This document shows positions 41,892-52,149 of a stretch of DNA of 64,000 nucleotides, one piece after another; the first letter of the stretch is position 1, and every line of letters begins with the position of its first letter. This DNA comes from JABIAG01 sp964561995 (GTDB taxonomy: Archaea; Nanobdellota; Nanobdellia; Woesearchaeales; JABIAG01), in contig CAZLQZ010000007.1 in NCBI GenBank assembly GCA_964561995.1, positions 1 through 64,000 on the forward strand, written 5' to 3'. A model generated the notes under the pieces. That model was not told where the DNA came from and made no database searches. It worked only from the letters and a program-made list of their open reading frames with translations. The position numbers were made by a program, and so were the translations under genes.

Positions 41892-42554
41892 TTATTTGGT
41901 AAATATTCTTTTACAACAATCAAAGAACATAACAATTGTCCATAAGAAAATTCTTAAGTCTAAAATAAATGATTTATTATTTAAGTAGTAGTATTCACGT
42001 TGTTTTTTCTTTTCGTGATATTCTTCACTATATTTAGAATGTTTATTTTTGACTGTTGAAAGTTCTAAACCTAATTTATTTAGAATTTTTTTACGTTTTT
42101 TAGAGTTTATATAAGCTAAAACACCATCTAAGCTAATTAAGCCCGGTTTATTAGAAAATATTTTTTTGTAGTTTGGATCTAATTCTAAATGATGTTTGTA
42201 ATCTTTCATAGTTGGAGGACGAGGGCCAATTAAACTCATATCTCCTTTAAATATGTTAAATAATTGTGGAAGTTCATCAAAATGTAATTTTCTTAAAATC
42301 CATCCTTCTTTTGTACTTAGTTCTTTATCTGTAAAACCTTTTTTTTGAAATAAACTAGCTTTTTCAATCATGGTTCTAAATTTATATATTAAAAATATTT
42401 TTCCATTTTTTTTCACTCTTTTTTGGACAAATGTAATTGGTCTACCTGAATTCATTTGGATAGTTAGGTAAGTGAAAAGTAATATTGGTGAAAGAATTAT
42501 TATTAAGATTAAAGAAATTAAGATGTCGATGAGTCTTTTTATTGGGTTGTACAT
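41892..42554 (-). CDS. Small phosphoglycosyl transferase 2
   Basis: 220 residues, paralogue of the adjacent enzyme: KFRTM, HFDELPQLFNIFKGDMSLIG and the standard GPRP are intact. Two initiating transferases in a row suggest two separate glycans or two first sugars. It overlaps the GT61-like gene by 16 bases. Confidence 0.9.
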   Translation of the reverse strand: MYNPIKRLIDILISLILIIILSPILLFTYLTIQMNSGRPITFVQKRVKKNGKIFLIYKFRTMIEKASLFQKKGFTDKELSTKEGWILRKLHFDELPQLFNIFKGDMSLIGPRPPTMKDYKHHLELDPNYKKIFSNKPGLISLDGVLAYINSKKRKKILNKLGLELSTVKNKHSKYSEEYHEKKKQREYYYLNNKSFILDLRIFLWTIVMFFDCCKRIFTK

Positions 42555-43573
42555 TTTATTTTAATTATTTGTTTTAATCTTTTTTCAAATAAGTCTAAAT
42601 CAATTAAAATATCTTCTCTTCCACAGTGAGGGATTTTTTTATTTTTTGGAACAATTCCTTTGCCAATAAAAGCAGAATATTTTAATTTACAAACTTTACT
42701 CATTTCTTCATAAATATTCAAGGTATAATTCTCCGAAAATATTTCAATTACTTTTGTATTCTTTTTACAAAAAATCAAATTAGTTAATCTTGCCCCATGC
42801 GGTCCAATTACTATTTTTGAATTGTAAAATAATTCTTTTTGTTGAGCGATGGTTAATTCTTCTAAATACAATATTTTAAAATTAAATTTTTTTAATATTT
42901 CAATCAATTCTTTTTCATTAATTATCCTTCTACATCTTGATTTATTTCGGGATATGTATATATTTTTATAAATTTTAAAATGATTTTTATTATTAAACAT
43001 TAATAGATTTTTTTTAACTAGATTACATTTTGATTTAATATCATATATATTTGAAATAATTATTAAATCTTCTAATTCAAATAATATTTTTTTCTTTTTT
43101 GAACCTGATAACTGAATTATTTTTTCTTTTGGTATGTTAAGATATTCAATAATTTCTATTTGAAATTTTTTATTTAAATTATTAAATAAGAAATAATCTA
43201 TATCATTTAAATTAAATTTTTTTGATTCCTTTAATAATTGAATTTTAGGTAAAAGATCCATCATCCAATGATAATAACCGTGGTTTCCTTTAACAGCAAA
43301 TAAAACGACATTTATATATTTTTGTTGTGTTTTTGGAAATATTTTTTCTTTTAATATTGGATCATTAACTCCGTTTTTACAAAAATATCCTGATATTTCA
43401 GGTAATAATTGGTTTTTTTCATCTAATATGGAAATTGCTAATCCATTGCTCCAAATTTTTGCATTTGGAATTTTAGTAATAAATAACTCATTCAAGATTT
43501 CATGTTTGTATTTTTTCATACTTATTTCTTTTAATGAATCTTTTTGTATTTTTATAATTAATTGATTATTCAT
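42539..43573 (-). CDS. Glycosyltransferase family 61-like (DUF563)
   Basis: 344 residues. HGYYHWMMDLLPKIQLL near 100-116, NIYISRNKSRCRRIINEKEL near 206-225 and the VIGPHGARLTNLIFC motif near 256-270 are the conserved elements of GT61/DUF563. A glycan-modifying transferase. It overlaps its neighbours by 16 and 4 bases. Confidence 0.85.
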   Translation of the reverse strand: MNNQLIIKIQKDSLKEISMKKYKHEILNELFITKIPNAKIWSNGLAISILDEKNQLLPEISGYFCKNGVNDPILKEKIFPKTQQKYINVVLFAVKGNHGYYHWMMDLLPKIQLLKESKKFNLNDIDYFLFNNLNKKFQIEIIEYLNIPKEKIIQLSGSKKKKILFELEDLIIISNIYDIKSKCNLVKKNLLMFNNKNHFKIYKNIYISRNKSRCRRIINEKELIEILKKFNFKILYLEELTIAQQKELFYNSKIVIGPHGARLTNLIFCKKNTKVIEIFSENYTLNIYEEMSKVCKLKYSAFIGKGIVPKNKKIPHCGREDILIDLDLFEKRLKQIIKIKCTTQ

Positions 43574-44325
43574 TGTATTTTTTTCTTTGAGTTATATTTC
43601 TTAATTAATTTTTTAATTATTGTTAAAATGTTAATAGGTAAATTATATTTTTTGGAGATTTTATAAACTTCCATATTGTTTTTTATAATATTTAATATAT
43701 TTTTATTAGATAATCCCCCAGTATTCATATAAACTAAAGTTTTTGGTATATAACTACAAGGTATTTTGTTTTTAACTAAAAATCTTAATAATAATTCATA
43801 ATCAGAACCTATTTGATATTTTGTATCAAAATTGCCAAATTTTTCATAAATTATTTTTTTAACAAAGAAACTAGGATGAGCTGGTTGGATTGTTTTATTA
43901 AATCCTTTTATTGCATTGGATGGAGAAATATATTTTCTTATAATTTGGCCTTTTTCATTAATATATTTTACATTTCCATAAACGGCATCGACTTTTTTTT
44001 TTTGTATTTCATTCACTATTTCTGAAATAATGTTTTCGTTTGCTAATTGGTCATCAGAATTAATAATTCCAACTATTTCTCCAGTTACATTTCTAATTCC
44101 CTTATTCATAGCATAATAAGGACCTTTATCTTTTTCAGAAATAATTCTAGAAATTTTACCTTTAAATTCATTAATTATTTCTAATGTTTTATCATTTGAT
44201 TTACCATCAACTATGATAATTTCAATATTTTTGTAATCTTGATTAATTATTGATAAAATGGTTTTTGAAATAGTTTTCTCACTATTTAATGTGGTTGTTA
44301 TAATGGATACTTTTGGTTTATTCAT
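43570..44325 (-). CDS. Glycosyltransferase family 2
   Basis: 251 residues, GT-A fold: VSIITTTLNSEKTISKTILS at the N terminus, IVDGKSNDKT near 38 and the metal-binding IINSDD near 90. The EKDKGPYYAMNKGI segment is common in capsule and O-antigen transferases. Donor and acceptor unknown. Overlaps the acetyltransferase gene by 8 bases. Confidence 0.9.
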   Translation of the reverse strand: MNKPKVSIITTTLNSEKTISKTILSIINQDYKNIEIIIVDGKSNDKTLEIINEFKGKISRIISEKDKGPYYAMNKGIRNVTGEIVGIINSDDQLANENIISEIVNEIQKKKVDAVYGNVKYINEKGQIIRKYISPSNAIKGFNKTIQPAHPSFFVKKIIYEKFGNFDTKYQIGSDYELLLRFLVKNKIPCSYIPKTLVYMNTGGLSNKNILNIIKNNMEVYKISKKYNLPINILTIIKKLIKKYNSKKKIQ

Positions 44326-44866
44326 TAATTTCTCTTTTTCTTTTAATAATTGCTGGATTTCCTTGATATATCATAAATGCTTCTAAATCTTTTGTTGCAA
44401 TTGATCCAACACTTAAGATTGAATGTGTTTCACAAGTAACATTAGGACATACAATTGCTTTAGCACATATCCAAACACCCGATTTTATTTTGATTTCTCC
44501 AGTAATTAAATCAAACGTACTTTTTTTATAATTATGACTGCCAGTTAAAAGCATAGCACCCTGAGAAATACATACATTATCTTCAATTATCACTTTCGCG
44601 AGATTATCAATCCAAACTGTTTCACCAATCCAAATATTATCTCCAATAATTAAATTCCATGGAAATTTGATATTTACATTAGGTTTTATAATTACATTTT
44701 TTCCAATTTTTGCTCCAAATGTTTTTAATATTATTTTTTTAAATTTGTTTGAAAATGGAAAACTAGTTTTAAAAAATAAAATATTTATTAATTGCCATAA
44801 AAATCTTAAAATAATCTTTTTATTTTTGTATGTTTTTTTATAATTTTTTAATTGGGTTGTTTTCAT
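44318..44866 (-). CDS. Hexapeptide-repeat acyltransferase (WcaF-like)
   Basis: 182 residues with left-handed beta-helix hexads (GDNIWIGETVWIDNLAKVII, then EDNVCISQGAM) and the catalytic-type His in LTGSHNYKK near 110. It acetylates (or otherwise acylates) a glycan sugar. The reading frame overlaps the upstream GT4 gene by 29 bases, so its true start could be a little downstream. Confidence 0.88.
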   Translation of the reverse strand: MKTTQLKNYKKTYKNKKIILRFLWQLINILFFKTSFPFSNKFKKIILKTFGAKIGKNVIIKPNVNIKFPWNLIIGDNIWIGETVWIDNLAKVIIEDNVCISQGAMLLTGSHNYKKSTFDLITGEIKIKSGVWICAKAIVCPNVTCETHSILSVGSIATKDLEAFMIYQGNPAIIKRKREINE

Positions 44867-45983
44867 CGGTTATTGAATTAATTTCATTAATTATTATTTT
44901 AACTACTTCGTCCCATGTTTTTGGGAATGTTTTAAATCTTTCATTACCTTTTTCAATTAACTTTTTTTGAAGATTTTTGTTATTTTTAAGTTTAATTATT
45001 GTTTCTTTTACAGACGTGATTGAATTAGGATCAAAATATAATGCTGCATCTTCGCAAACTTCTTTTGCAAAATCTAAGTTACTTGTGATTATTGGTAGAT
45101 GATATTTCATCGATTCGGGATATGTTGCAGAAAAAGACTCTAGTAATGTTGGAAAGAATAGAGCATCGGAGAACTTATAATATGAATACAATTCTTTTTG
45201 TGGAATAGGACCAAGATTAATTATTTTATTTTCTAATTTATATTTTTTTATATTAAATAATAATTTTTCAGCTTTTTTCCCATGTTCTTTTGATATTGTA
45301 ATGAAAAGTACAACATTTTTTAGTTCGTATTTATAATGTCTAAATAATTTTAAAGCTAATTCTAAATTCTTATGTTCATAATATTGACATAATTGAAATA
45401 ATTTAAATTTGTTTTTTTCTTTTTCAATTATTAAAGGAATTTTAAATTCATTTTTTGTTACAAAATTAGAAACTACGTTTGGTAAAATTGTTATTTTTTT
45501 ATTAAACTTGAATTTATTAATAAAACGAGTTTTCATAGTCTTTGTTTGACAAAAAACTATGTCTGTATATTTAAGTGATAATTTAATTTTAATTTTAATT
45601 ATTTTTAAGATGATTTTATGAAGAAAACTTTTTGGTTTAAAACAGTTATAAACTAACAATGGATTGTGTATTAAGAAACCCTGTTTTCCTTGAATTTTTC
45701 TTAAACCAAAATTGCCTAATGATAAAACAAAATTTGGTTTTAGGTTATTATATATTTTTCTTAATTTAAATGTGTCATATAAAATTCTATATAAATAATT
45801 CTTATGTTCATAAAAAATCACTTTGTGATTATTGTAATTTAATTCTTCATATATTTTCATTTTGGGAATTATAAAAATATATTCATTAGATGGTGCAATT
45901 TTTTGAATTGCTTTAATAATATTTATTGCAACTGATATTCCGCCACTTCCTCTAAGACTGTGTGCTAAAATTAATATTTTCAT
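44838..45983 (-). CDS. Glycosyltransferase family 4
   Basis: 381 residues, GT-B fold: LILAHSLRGSGGISVAINII at the N terminus and the C-terminal donor motif FFPTLLESFSATYPESMKYH near 274-293 with a Glu pair seven residues apart. A retaining transferase extending the surface glycan. Follows the GT2 gene at 45995 after 11 bases. Confidence 0.9.
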   Translation of the reverse strand: MKILILAHSLRGSGGISVAINIIKAIQKIAPSNEYIFIIPKMKIYEELNYNNHKVIFYEHKNYLYRILYDTFKLRKIYNNLKPNFVLSLGNFGLRKIQGKQGFLIHNPLLVYNCFKPKSFLHKIILKIIKIKIKLSLKYTDIVFCQTKTMKTRFINKFKFNKKITILPNVVSNFVTKNEFKIPLIIEKEKNKFKLFQLCQYYEHKNLELALKLFRHYKYELKNVVLFITISKEHGKKAEKLLFNIKKYKLENKIINLGPIPQKELYSYYKFSDALFFPTLLESFSATYPESMKYHLPIITSNLDFAKEVCEDAALYFDPNSITSVKETIIKLKNNKNLQKKLIEKGNERFKTFPKTWDEVVKIIINEINSITDENNPIKKL

Positions 45984-45994
45984 TTTTTTAAAGA

Positions 45995-46894
45995 TTATTT
46001 ATATTTTTCAAATACGGGGATTAAATTGATTTTCAATTTGAATTTCATAAAGTTTAGGATTATTTTTATGTATCTCTGTGGTTTGAGTATTTTTAGTTTT
46101 AATGATCTTTTTAAATAATATTTAGTCTTTTTAAAATTACCTTCATTAGAAAATAAAGTGGCTAAGTCACGATAATTTAAAGAAAAAAAATGTTTTTTGT
46201 CGGTTTTGGTTAATTTTTTAAGATCATTATTAATCATGTTAAAAAATACTTTTTTATTTTTTTCAGTTTTAGTAGCATCTCTGATACAATGTCCATAAAT
46301 CTTGACTAATATTTTTGAAATGTAAGTAATATTATGTTCTCTTAATAGTCGTAAAATGAATTCTAAATCTTCATTAATTGAAAGATTTTCGGAAAACAAA
46401 CCCATTTTATTCAATACTGATTTTTTTATTAAGATTGTTGAGCTTGCACAAACTTCATATTTATGTAATAAATAATTTTTTTGATTATGTTTTACATTTT
46501 TTTGTATTATATTTGTCCATTTTTTGTTATTTAAAATTTTAAATGCACAAAATACTGCATGATTAGATCTTGAATTTAATAATTTTATTTGTAATTCTAG
46601 TTTTTTTGGTAACCATTCATCATCATCATCTAAGAATGCAATAAATTTCCCTTTAGATTTTAATATTCCTGTATTTCTAGCACCGCTGGGACCTTTTGTT
46701 CTTGAATTACAAAAATATTTAATACGCTTATCGTTAAATGATTTTATTACTTCTTTAACATCTTCTTCGATTTTACTGTCATTAATGATTAGTATTTCAA
46801 AATTAATATATGTTTGATTAATAATACTAGTTATGGCTCTTTTTAATTTAATTGGTCTATTATAGGTTGGAATTATTATGCTAATTAAATTCAT
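45995..46894 (-). CDS. Glycosyltransferase family 2
   Basis: 299 residues. IIIPTYNRPIKLKRAITSII, GPSGARNTGILKSKGKFIAF and the DDDDEW metal/donor site near 96 define a GT2 enzyme. The C-terminal helices are long and basic. Overlaps the next gene upstream by 4 bases. Confidence 0.9.
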   Translation of the reverse strand: MNLISIIIPTYNRPIKLKRAITSIINQTYINFEILIINDSKIEEDVKEVIKSFNDKRIKYFCNSRTKGPSGARNTGILKSKGKFIAFLDDDDEWLPKKLELQIKLLNSRSNHAVFCAFKILNNKKWTNIIQKNVKHNQKNYLLHKYEVCASSTILIKKSVLNKMGLFSENLSINEDLEFILRLLREHNITYISKILVKIYGHCIRDATKTEKNKKVFFNMINNDLKKLTKTDKKHFFSLNYRDLATLFSNEGNFKKTKYYLKRSLKLKILKPQRYIKIILNFMKFKLKINLIPVFEKYK

Positions 46895-47751
46895 TTTTTT
46901 AATTTTGGTTTATGTATAAAAAATTTACCAATGTACCTCACATATTGTTTTAATAACATTTTATATGCATATCTTTTTTTTATAGCATGAAGTGTGTGAA
47001 AATTAAAATTACTTATAAAATTAAGATGTGAATTTTGAGTAAATAGAGTTTTAATTAAGTTATTAAATGTATTATTTGGTAATAATCCGGTATTTTTGGT
47101 ATCGTTCCATATTATTAATGAAAAGTTCACAATTGATTTAATTCCGTTTTTTTTTGCTCTTAAAAAAAAATCAATATCCCCATAGTAGTGAGGGAATAGA
47201 TCTGTGTTTATAAAACCAATTTTTTTAAATATTTCTTTATTAATTAATGAACCCATACCTGCAAGCCAATCAACGTAAGCAATATCATCTTTTTTTTCTT
47301 TAAGAATTATTTTACAGTTTATATTGTCATAGAATCCACCTAAAGACCATATCTTTTCAGGTTTGTGTAAATGAAGAACTTTTGATCCAATAATTGTATT
47401 AGGTTGATATTTTTTTATAATTTCAAATAAATTTGTAAAATAATTTAAATCCGGTTTGATATCATTATTCCAAAAAAGAATAAATTCTGATTTAAATTCA
47501 TTTAAAGCATATTTAATTCCTAAGTTAATAGCTCCACCCCACCACAAATTACCATCTCCTTTCAAAATGGTAATTAATGGGTAATTTTCATTAATCCATC
47601 GATTACTATCATCTGTTGACCCATCGTCAATAATTATCATTTTAACTTGATTTTTATTTTTAGAATGTATTAAGCTTTTTTCTAACCATTTAAGACATTT
47701 TTTAGTATATTCTAATTTGTTATGTATGGGAATTAAAATTGTTAATTTCAT
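46891..47751 (-). CDS. Glycosyltransferase family 2, rhamnosyltransferase-like
   Basis: 286 residues. ILIPIHNKLEYTKKCLKWLE, IIDDGSTDDS, GNLWWGGAINLGIKYAL near 67-83 and the WNND site near 94. The GNLWW pattern is typical of the WbbL-like rhamnosyltransferase group, so dTDP-rhamnose is a candidate donor; this is a family trend only. Confidence 0.88.
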   Translation of the reverse strand: MKLTILIPIHNKLEYTKKCLKWLEKSLIHSKNKNQVKMIIIDDGSTDDSNRWINENYPLITILKGDGNLWWGGAINLGIKYALNEFKSEFILFWNNDIKPDLNYFTNLFEIIKKYQPNTIIGSKVLHLHKPEKIWSLGGFYDNINCKIILKEKKDDIAYVDWLAGMGSLINKEIFKKIGFINTDLFPHYYGDIDFFLRAKKNGIKSIVNFSLIIWNDTKNTGLLPNNTFNNLIKTLFTQNSHLNFISNFNFHTLHAIKKRYAYKMLLKQYVRYIGKFFIHKPKLKK

Positions 47752-48602
47752 TTTCTTATTTTATATTTTAAATGTTTTAAATGGTAATATATTAATTGTT
47801 TTTTGCATAATTTATTCTTAATTTTTGATGGAAAATGTTGAATTAGTTTATCAATTATAATTAACAAGTAATCTTTGAAATTTATTTTTCTTGCAATTTT
47901 TTGCATTTCTTTATGATACGATTTCATATCGCTACTTAATTGTCCGGGGTGAATTCGAAAACCTCCTAAATAAGCATTAACAATAACTAATTCAGATTTT
48001 TGAGAAAATGTTTTCCATAAATAAAAATCTCCTGCTAATTTGTTTTCTTTTAGTTTTTGAAGATTTAATAATTTATTAAGGTCTGAATGCCAAAAAGTAG
48101 ATTCTTGTTGTATATAATTTAAAAATCTTCCATAAGCACCACATTCAATTAATTTTTTTCTATATTTAAATGGTTGCGTACAAGAAATTAAATGAGATTG
48201 TTCATTATAGATTACTTGTAATCCGGTAATCCATTTGACATCGAAATCATTAAATATTGTATTAACAATATTTAATGCAGTTGGTGAATAAAAATCTCCT
48301 GCATTAATGTATGAACAAATTTTGCCTGATGCAATTTTTAATCCTTTTGCAAGAGCATCATACATTCCAAAGTCTTTTTCTGATATTATTTTTAATAATA
48401 TTCTTTTATTTTTAACTTTTTCAAAAGTTTTTTTAATTACTTCTAAAGTTTTGTCAGTGGATCCACCATCACAAATTATATATTCAATTAAATATTTTTT
48501 TTCAAGATTATATACATTTTTGAATACAGATTCAATTGTTTCTTTAATATATTTTTCTGCATTATAACAAGGTGTAATGATTGAAAATTCAATGTTTTTC
48601 AT
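47748..48602 (-). CDS. Glycosyltransferase family 2
   Basis: 284 residues: FSIITPCYNAEKYIKETIES, ICDGGSTDKT near 43 and INAGDFYSP near 97. The EKDFGMYDALAKGL motif links it to GT2 enzymes of polysaccharide loci. Neighbouring genes overlap by 4 bases or lie 2 bases away. Confidence 0.88.
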   Translation of the reverse strand: MKNIEFSIITPCYNAEKYIKETIESVFKNVYNLEKKYLIEYIICDGGSTDKTLEVIKKTFEKVKNKRILLKIISEKDFGMYDALAKGLKIASGKICSYINAGDFYSPTALNIVNTIFNDFDVKWITGLQVIYNEQSHLISCTQPFKYRKKLIECGAYGRFLNYIQQESTFWHSDLNKLLNLQKLKENKLAGDFYLWKTFSQKSELVIVNAYLGGFRIHPGQLSSDMKSYHKEMQKIARKINFKDYLLIIIDKLIQHFPSKIKNKLCKKQLIYYHLKHLKYKIRK

Positions 48603-48604
48603 TT

Positions 48605-49765
48605 TTATTTGTTTTTATTTAATGTTGTGTTTCCATAATATCCTATTAAAAAAATAGTTAAACTAAAATAAACTGGTGATGCTTGAAATAAAGGTTCAAT
48701 CATGTATGAAACTAAAATTGCAATAAATATTCCTATTTCAAGGTATCTTACTTTGTTTTCAATAATATTTTTATAAATTATTTTTATATGTTTAAATTGA
48801 AATATTAAAATGAATATTATAGGGATTATTCCTGCATACCAACCAATATCTAACCAAAAGTTATGTGCATAACTATTGTTCAGAATAGTTTTTTGTCCTC
48901 CTAGAGGATATTTAAAAATTCCTTTTAAGGCCGGGAACCAATGTTCAGTTCTGCCAGTGTCATCAAGGCCAGTTTCTGAAATTCTTTCAACACCAAAAAG
49001 ATAATCACCAAAAGAAAAAAAGTTGGTTATTACAATAAAAATAAAAAGAAATAATACTATTCCAGTAATTAAAGATTTTATTGATTTTTTTTCCTTTTCT
49101 TTTTTTAAATATATAATTAAACAAGTTGTGATAGATAATACTCCAGCATAAATTGGAGAACGTGTTGCTAAAGTTAAAATACTAATGATTGAAAGTGTAC
49201 TTATAGTAATTAATAAAATTTTATTAATTTTTTTTATTTTTAAAAATATTACATTTAGGTATGCAATACCTAATGAAAGAAAAATCCCCCAATAGGGTGA
49301 ATTTGCAGGTATACCTGTCCAAAAATTATCTGCATCTCGAAAGAAAAGAGTGCTGTATTTTAAAAAGCTAAAAATTACAGATAGATTGGCAAAGATTATG
49401 AAACCCATTGTTGAAATGATTAGCACATTTAAAGGTTTAATTTTTCCATTTGACAAATTCAATCCACATAGGTATAAAATTATTGGCGAGAAAATATTTA
49501 TTATTAAATATAAAGGGGAATATGAAAAAATTCCATGCCAAAATATAATTAAATAATAACTACTTAAAAATCCAAGTAATAAAAAAGTATTTGTTAATTT
49601 TTTTAAAAGTAAATTTGGATTAGTAAAGATAATAATTGGTATTCCTAAAAGGATTATGTATCTTGAAATAATCGGCATTTGTAAACAATATATAAAAATA
49701 ATAATTAATAAAATGTAATCTAATAAGTTTCTTTGTGTTTTTTTTGTTAAATTATTTAAAATCAC
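48605..49765 (-). CDS. O-antigen polymerase/ligase-like (Wzy/WaaL) membrane protein
   Basis: 386 residues with about ten to twelve membrane helices. A large outside loop with TGRTEHWFPALKGIFKYPLG and NNSYAHNFWLDIGWYAGIIP, the Arg/His-rich loop common to Wzy polymerases and WaaL ligases. It joins repeat units of the glycan or links them to a carrier. No Wzx-type flippase was found in this locus. Confidence 0.85.
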   Translation of the reverse strand: MILNNLTKKTQRNLLDYILLIIIFIYCLQMPIISRYIILLGIPIIIFTNPNLLLKKLTNTFLLLGFLSSYYLIIFWHGIFSYSPLYLIINIFSPIILYLCGLNLSNGKIKPLNVLIISTMGFIIFANLSVIFSFLKYSTLFFRDADNFWTGIPANSPYWGIFLSLGIAYLNVIFLKIKKINKILLITISTLSIISILTLATRSPIYAGVLSITTCLIIYLKKEKEKKSIKSLITGIVLFLFIFIVITNFFSFGDYLFGVERISETGLDDTGRTEHWFPALKGIFKYPLGGQKTILNNSYAHNFWLDIGWYAGIIPIIFILIFQFKHIKIIYKNIIENKVRYLEIGIFIAILVSYMIEPLFQASPVYFSLTIFLIGYYGNTTLNKNK

Positions 49766-50835
49766 GGTCTTATATATTTATGATTGTTTTTTTTCATAAT
49801 TAAATTCTTTATTTTTGGTTTTAAATCCATTATTTTTTTGAAATAATTATATGGATATTTTAAAATGATTTTTTTAAATTTATATTTAAATGATTTTAAT
49901 ATTTTTTCAATATCTTCAGTTTTTCGTAATTCACAATTAATTTTATTATTTTCAATATCTTCCATCATTTTCACTATTTGTTTTGGATGTTCTCCTTTAA
50001 ATCTTTCTAACCAGCTTTGATACTCATTAACATTATGTACTTTGAATGGTTTATTTAGTTTTATATAAGAGTTTTGTGCCCATTCAATTATCTTGTTATT
50101 TTGGTTCCAATTTGCTAATTGATAGTAATCACATTTTTCAATAACTTGTTTTGGGAATAATAATGAATAATGATACATAAATATTTTATTTTTAATTGTC
50201 AAATTGCCCTTTTCCCAATTTAATTTTTTAACATCTTCATTTTTTTCATTATGAATTGTAGCTGGTCTATGAGTAACATATTTATAGTTTTCTCCCCATT
50301 TAAATAATCTTGGAACTCTTTCAGCCCAATATTTATTTTTTTTACTTCTAAATAAAAAACCATCTGTGAAATATTCTATACCTCCCCAAAAACTAATTTG
50401 TTTAAAAGAAAATGCAGTAATATTTGGTTTGTTAATTAGTATTTCTATTATTTTTTTCATGTCTTTTTCTTTATAAAATTCGTCAATATCAACTTGCCAA
50501 AGATAATTTCCAGTGGCTCTTTTAGCATAAGCTTGCGACATCTCATTTTTTTCACCAGGCCAAAATCCATTTTTATGTCCTTCATTCTCGGCAGTAATGA
50601 TCTTAATTTTATTTTCAGTATCTTCTTTTTCTTTAAATATTTGTAAAATTTCAAGAGTACCATCTCTTGAATGTCCTTCTTTGGTAGCTATATTTTTAGC
50701 ACCTTCACAGGCTCCTTCAACAACAATTATCTCATGAGCAAATGGATAGAGGGATCTCAAGCAATATCTCGTAAATGGTTCTCCATTAAGTACAATTATT
50801 CCAAAAGTTATTTTTGAATTTTTATTTAGGTCCAT
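49762..50835 (-). CDS. Glycosyltransferase family 2-like
   Basis: 357 residues. ITFGIIVLNGEPFTRYCLRS, an insert with IVVEGACEGAKN, the DXD site YLWQVDIDEFYKE near 131-140 and a longer C-terminal domain. GT-A fold glycosyltransferase of undefined specificity. Overlaps the polymerase gene by 4 bases. Confidence 0.85.
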   Translation of the reverse strand: MDLNKNSKITFGIIVLNGEPFTRYCLRSLYPFAHEIIVVEGACEGAKNIATKEGHSRDGTLEILQIFKEKEDTENKIKIITAENEGHKNGFWPGEKNEMSQAYAKRATGNYLWQVDIDEFYKEKDMKKIIEILINKPNITAFSFKQISFWGGIEYFTDGFLFRSKKNKYWAERVPRLFKWGENYKYVTHRPATIHNEKNEDVKKLNWEKGNLTIKNKIFMYHYSLLFPKQVIEKCDYYQLANWNQNNKIIEWAQNSYIKLNKPFKVHNVNEYQSWLERFKGEHPKQIVKMMEDIENNKINCELRKTEDIEKILKSFKYKFKKIILKYPYNYFKKIMDLKPKIKNLIMKKNNHKYIRP

Positions 50836-50851
50836 TTTTAATTAAGAGGCA

Positions 50852-52105
50852 TCATTTTTCAATAAGTTTTTCATATTCTTTAATATATTCTTTTGCTTGA
50901 ATTTCCTGAGAAAACTCTTCTTCAATAAATTTTCTTGCATTTATTCCCATTTTTTTTCTTTCTTCAGGGTGTTCAATCATCCATTTGATTTTTTTTGCCA
51001 AATCTTTAGAATCTTTATAGTTAGCTAATAATCCGTTTTTATTATCTTTTATTAATTCAGGAATTCCGCCAACATTAAATCCAACAACAGGAGTTCCACA
51101 ACTCATTGATTCTATAATTGTATTTGGTAAATTTTCAGCTAATGAAGGAATTACAAAAAGATCGGCAGAATTATATCCTACTGATAAAAAATCTTCATTT
51201 TGTATGTATCCTAATTGTTTAATATCAAAATTATAATCTAAATTGTTTTTTTTCTTTCCAATCATTAGTAAAGTTATTTGTGATGTATCCATTTCGTTTT
51301 TAAGATGTTCTAATGCTTTTATTAAAAATGTTGATCCTTTTCTGTATTTATTTATACTTTCAGCACAAAATAAAATTACAAATTTCTTTTTTGATAATTT
51401 AATGATTTCTCTACAATTTTCTTTATTTATTATTCTAAAGTTTTCAATAGGGACACCATTTGGAATGCATTTTTTTTCTTTATTTTTAAATATTTCACTT
51501 TTTTCTGCACATTTTAACAACCATTGACTTGGGGCAATAATTTTTATATTTAAATTATGAATTAAATTCTCTTTAATTTCAAATATTTTGTATGATATAT
51601 CTTTTTTATTTTTTGAATTTAGTTGAAAACACTTATTACAATGATTTGAATATTTTTCACATTCATCACTGTGATGACAACCACCTGTAAGGGGATTCAT
51701 ATCATGTAATGTCCAAACTATGGGTTTTTTAACTTTTGAAAAGAATTTTTTATAGTCAACGAAATTTTCAATCCAATGAAGATTTATTATGTCTGCTTCT
51801 TTGACTAATTTGTGATTACTAATGTCATAACCTTTGTTATTATATGTAAATATTTCTAAATGATTTGGCCTTTTTTTGTTTTTTTGACAAATTAAATAGT
51901 TATTAATTCTTTTTTTAGTAGTGTATATTATTCTTTGAAATTTTGTTAAATCGTTAAATAATGAATAAAGTTCTTTAGAAACTGAATTTGATTTTAAGAT
52001 TAACATTTTACTATCTATTTTTAAATTTAAAAGACCTTTATGTAATCTTAATGTGGCTATGCCTGCACCACCATTATCCTGTGTGCAAATATGTAAAATT
52101 TTCAT
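50852..52105 (-). CDS. Glycosyltransferase family 4 (WcaC-like)
   Basis: 417 residues, GT-B fold. ILHICTQDNGGAGIATLRLH at the start, a cysteine cluster GGCHHSDECEKYSNHCNKC near 135-155 (probable zinc site of this subgroup) and ENLPNTIIESMSCGTPVVGF near 326-345 with the donor Glu. First glycosyltransferase transcribed after the kinase gene. Confidence 0.9.
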   Translation of the reverse strand: MKILHICTQDNGGAGIATLRLHKGLLNLKIDSKMLILKSNSVSKELYSLFNDLTKFQRIIYTTKKRINNYLICQKNKKRPNHLEIFTYNNKGYDISNHKLVKEADIINLHWIENFVDYKKFFSKVKKPIVWTLHDMNPLTGGCHHSDECEKYSNHCNKCFQLNSKNKKDISYKIFEIKENLIHNLNIKIIAPSQWLLKCAEKSEIFKNKEKKCIPNGVPIENFRIINKENCREIIKLSKKKFVILFCAESINKYRKGSTFLIKALEHLKNEMDTSQITLLMIGKKKNNLDYNFDIKQLGYIQNEDFLSVGYNSADLFVIPSLAENLPNTIIESMSCGTPVVGFNVGGIPELIKDNKNGLLANYKDSKDLAKKIKWMIEHPEERKKMGINARKFIEEEFSQEIQAKEYIKEYEKLIEK

Positions 52106-52149
52106 TTAAATTATTTCAATTAAAACCAAATAAATTTTTAAGTAAAATC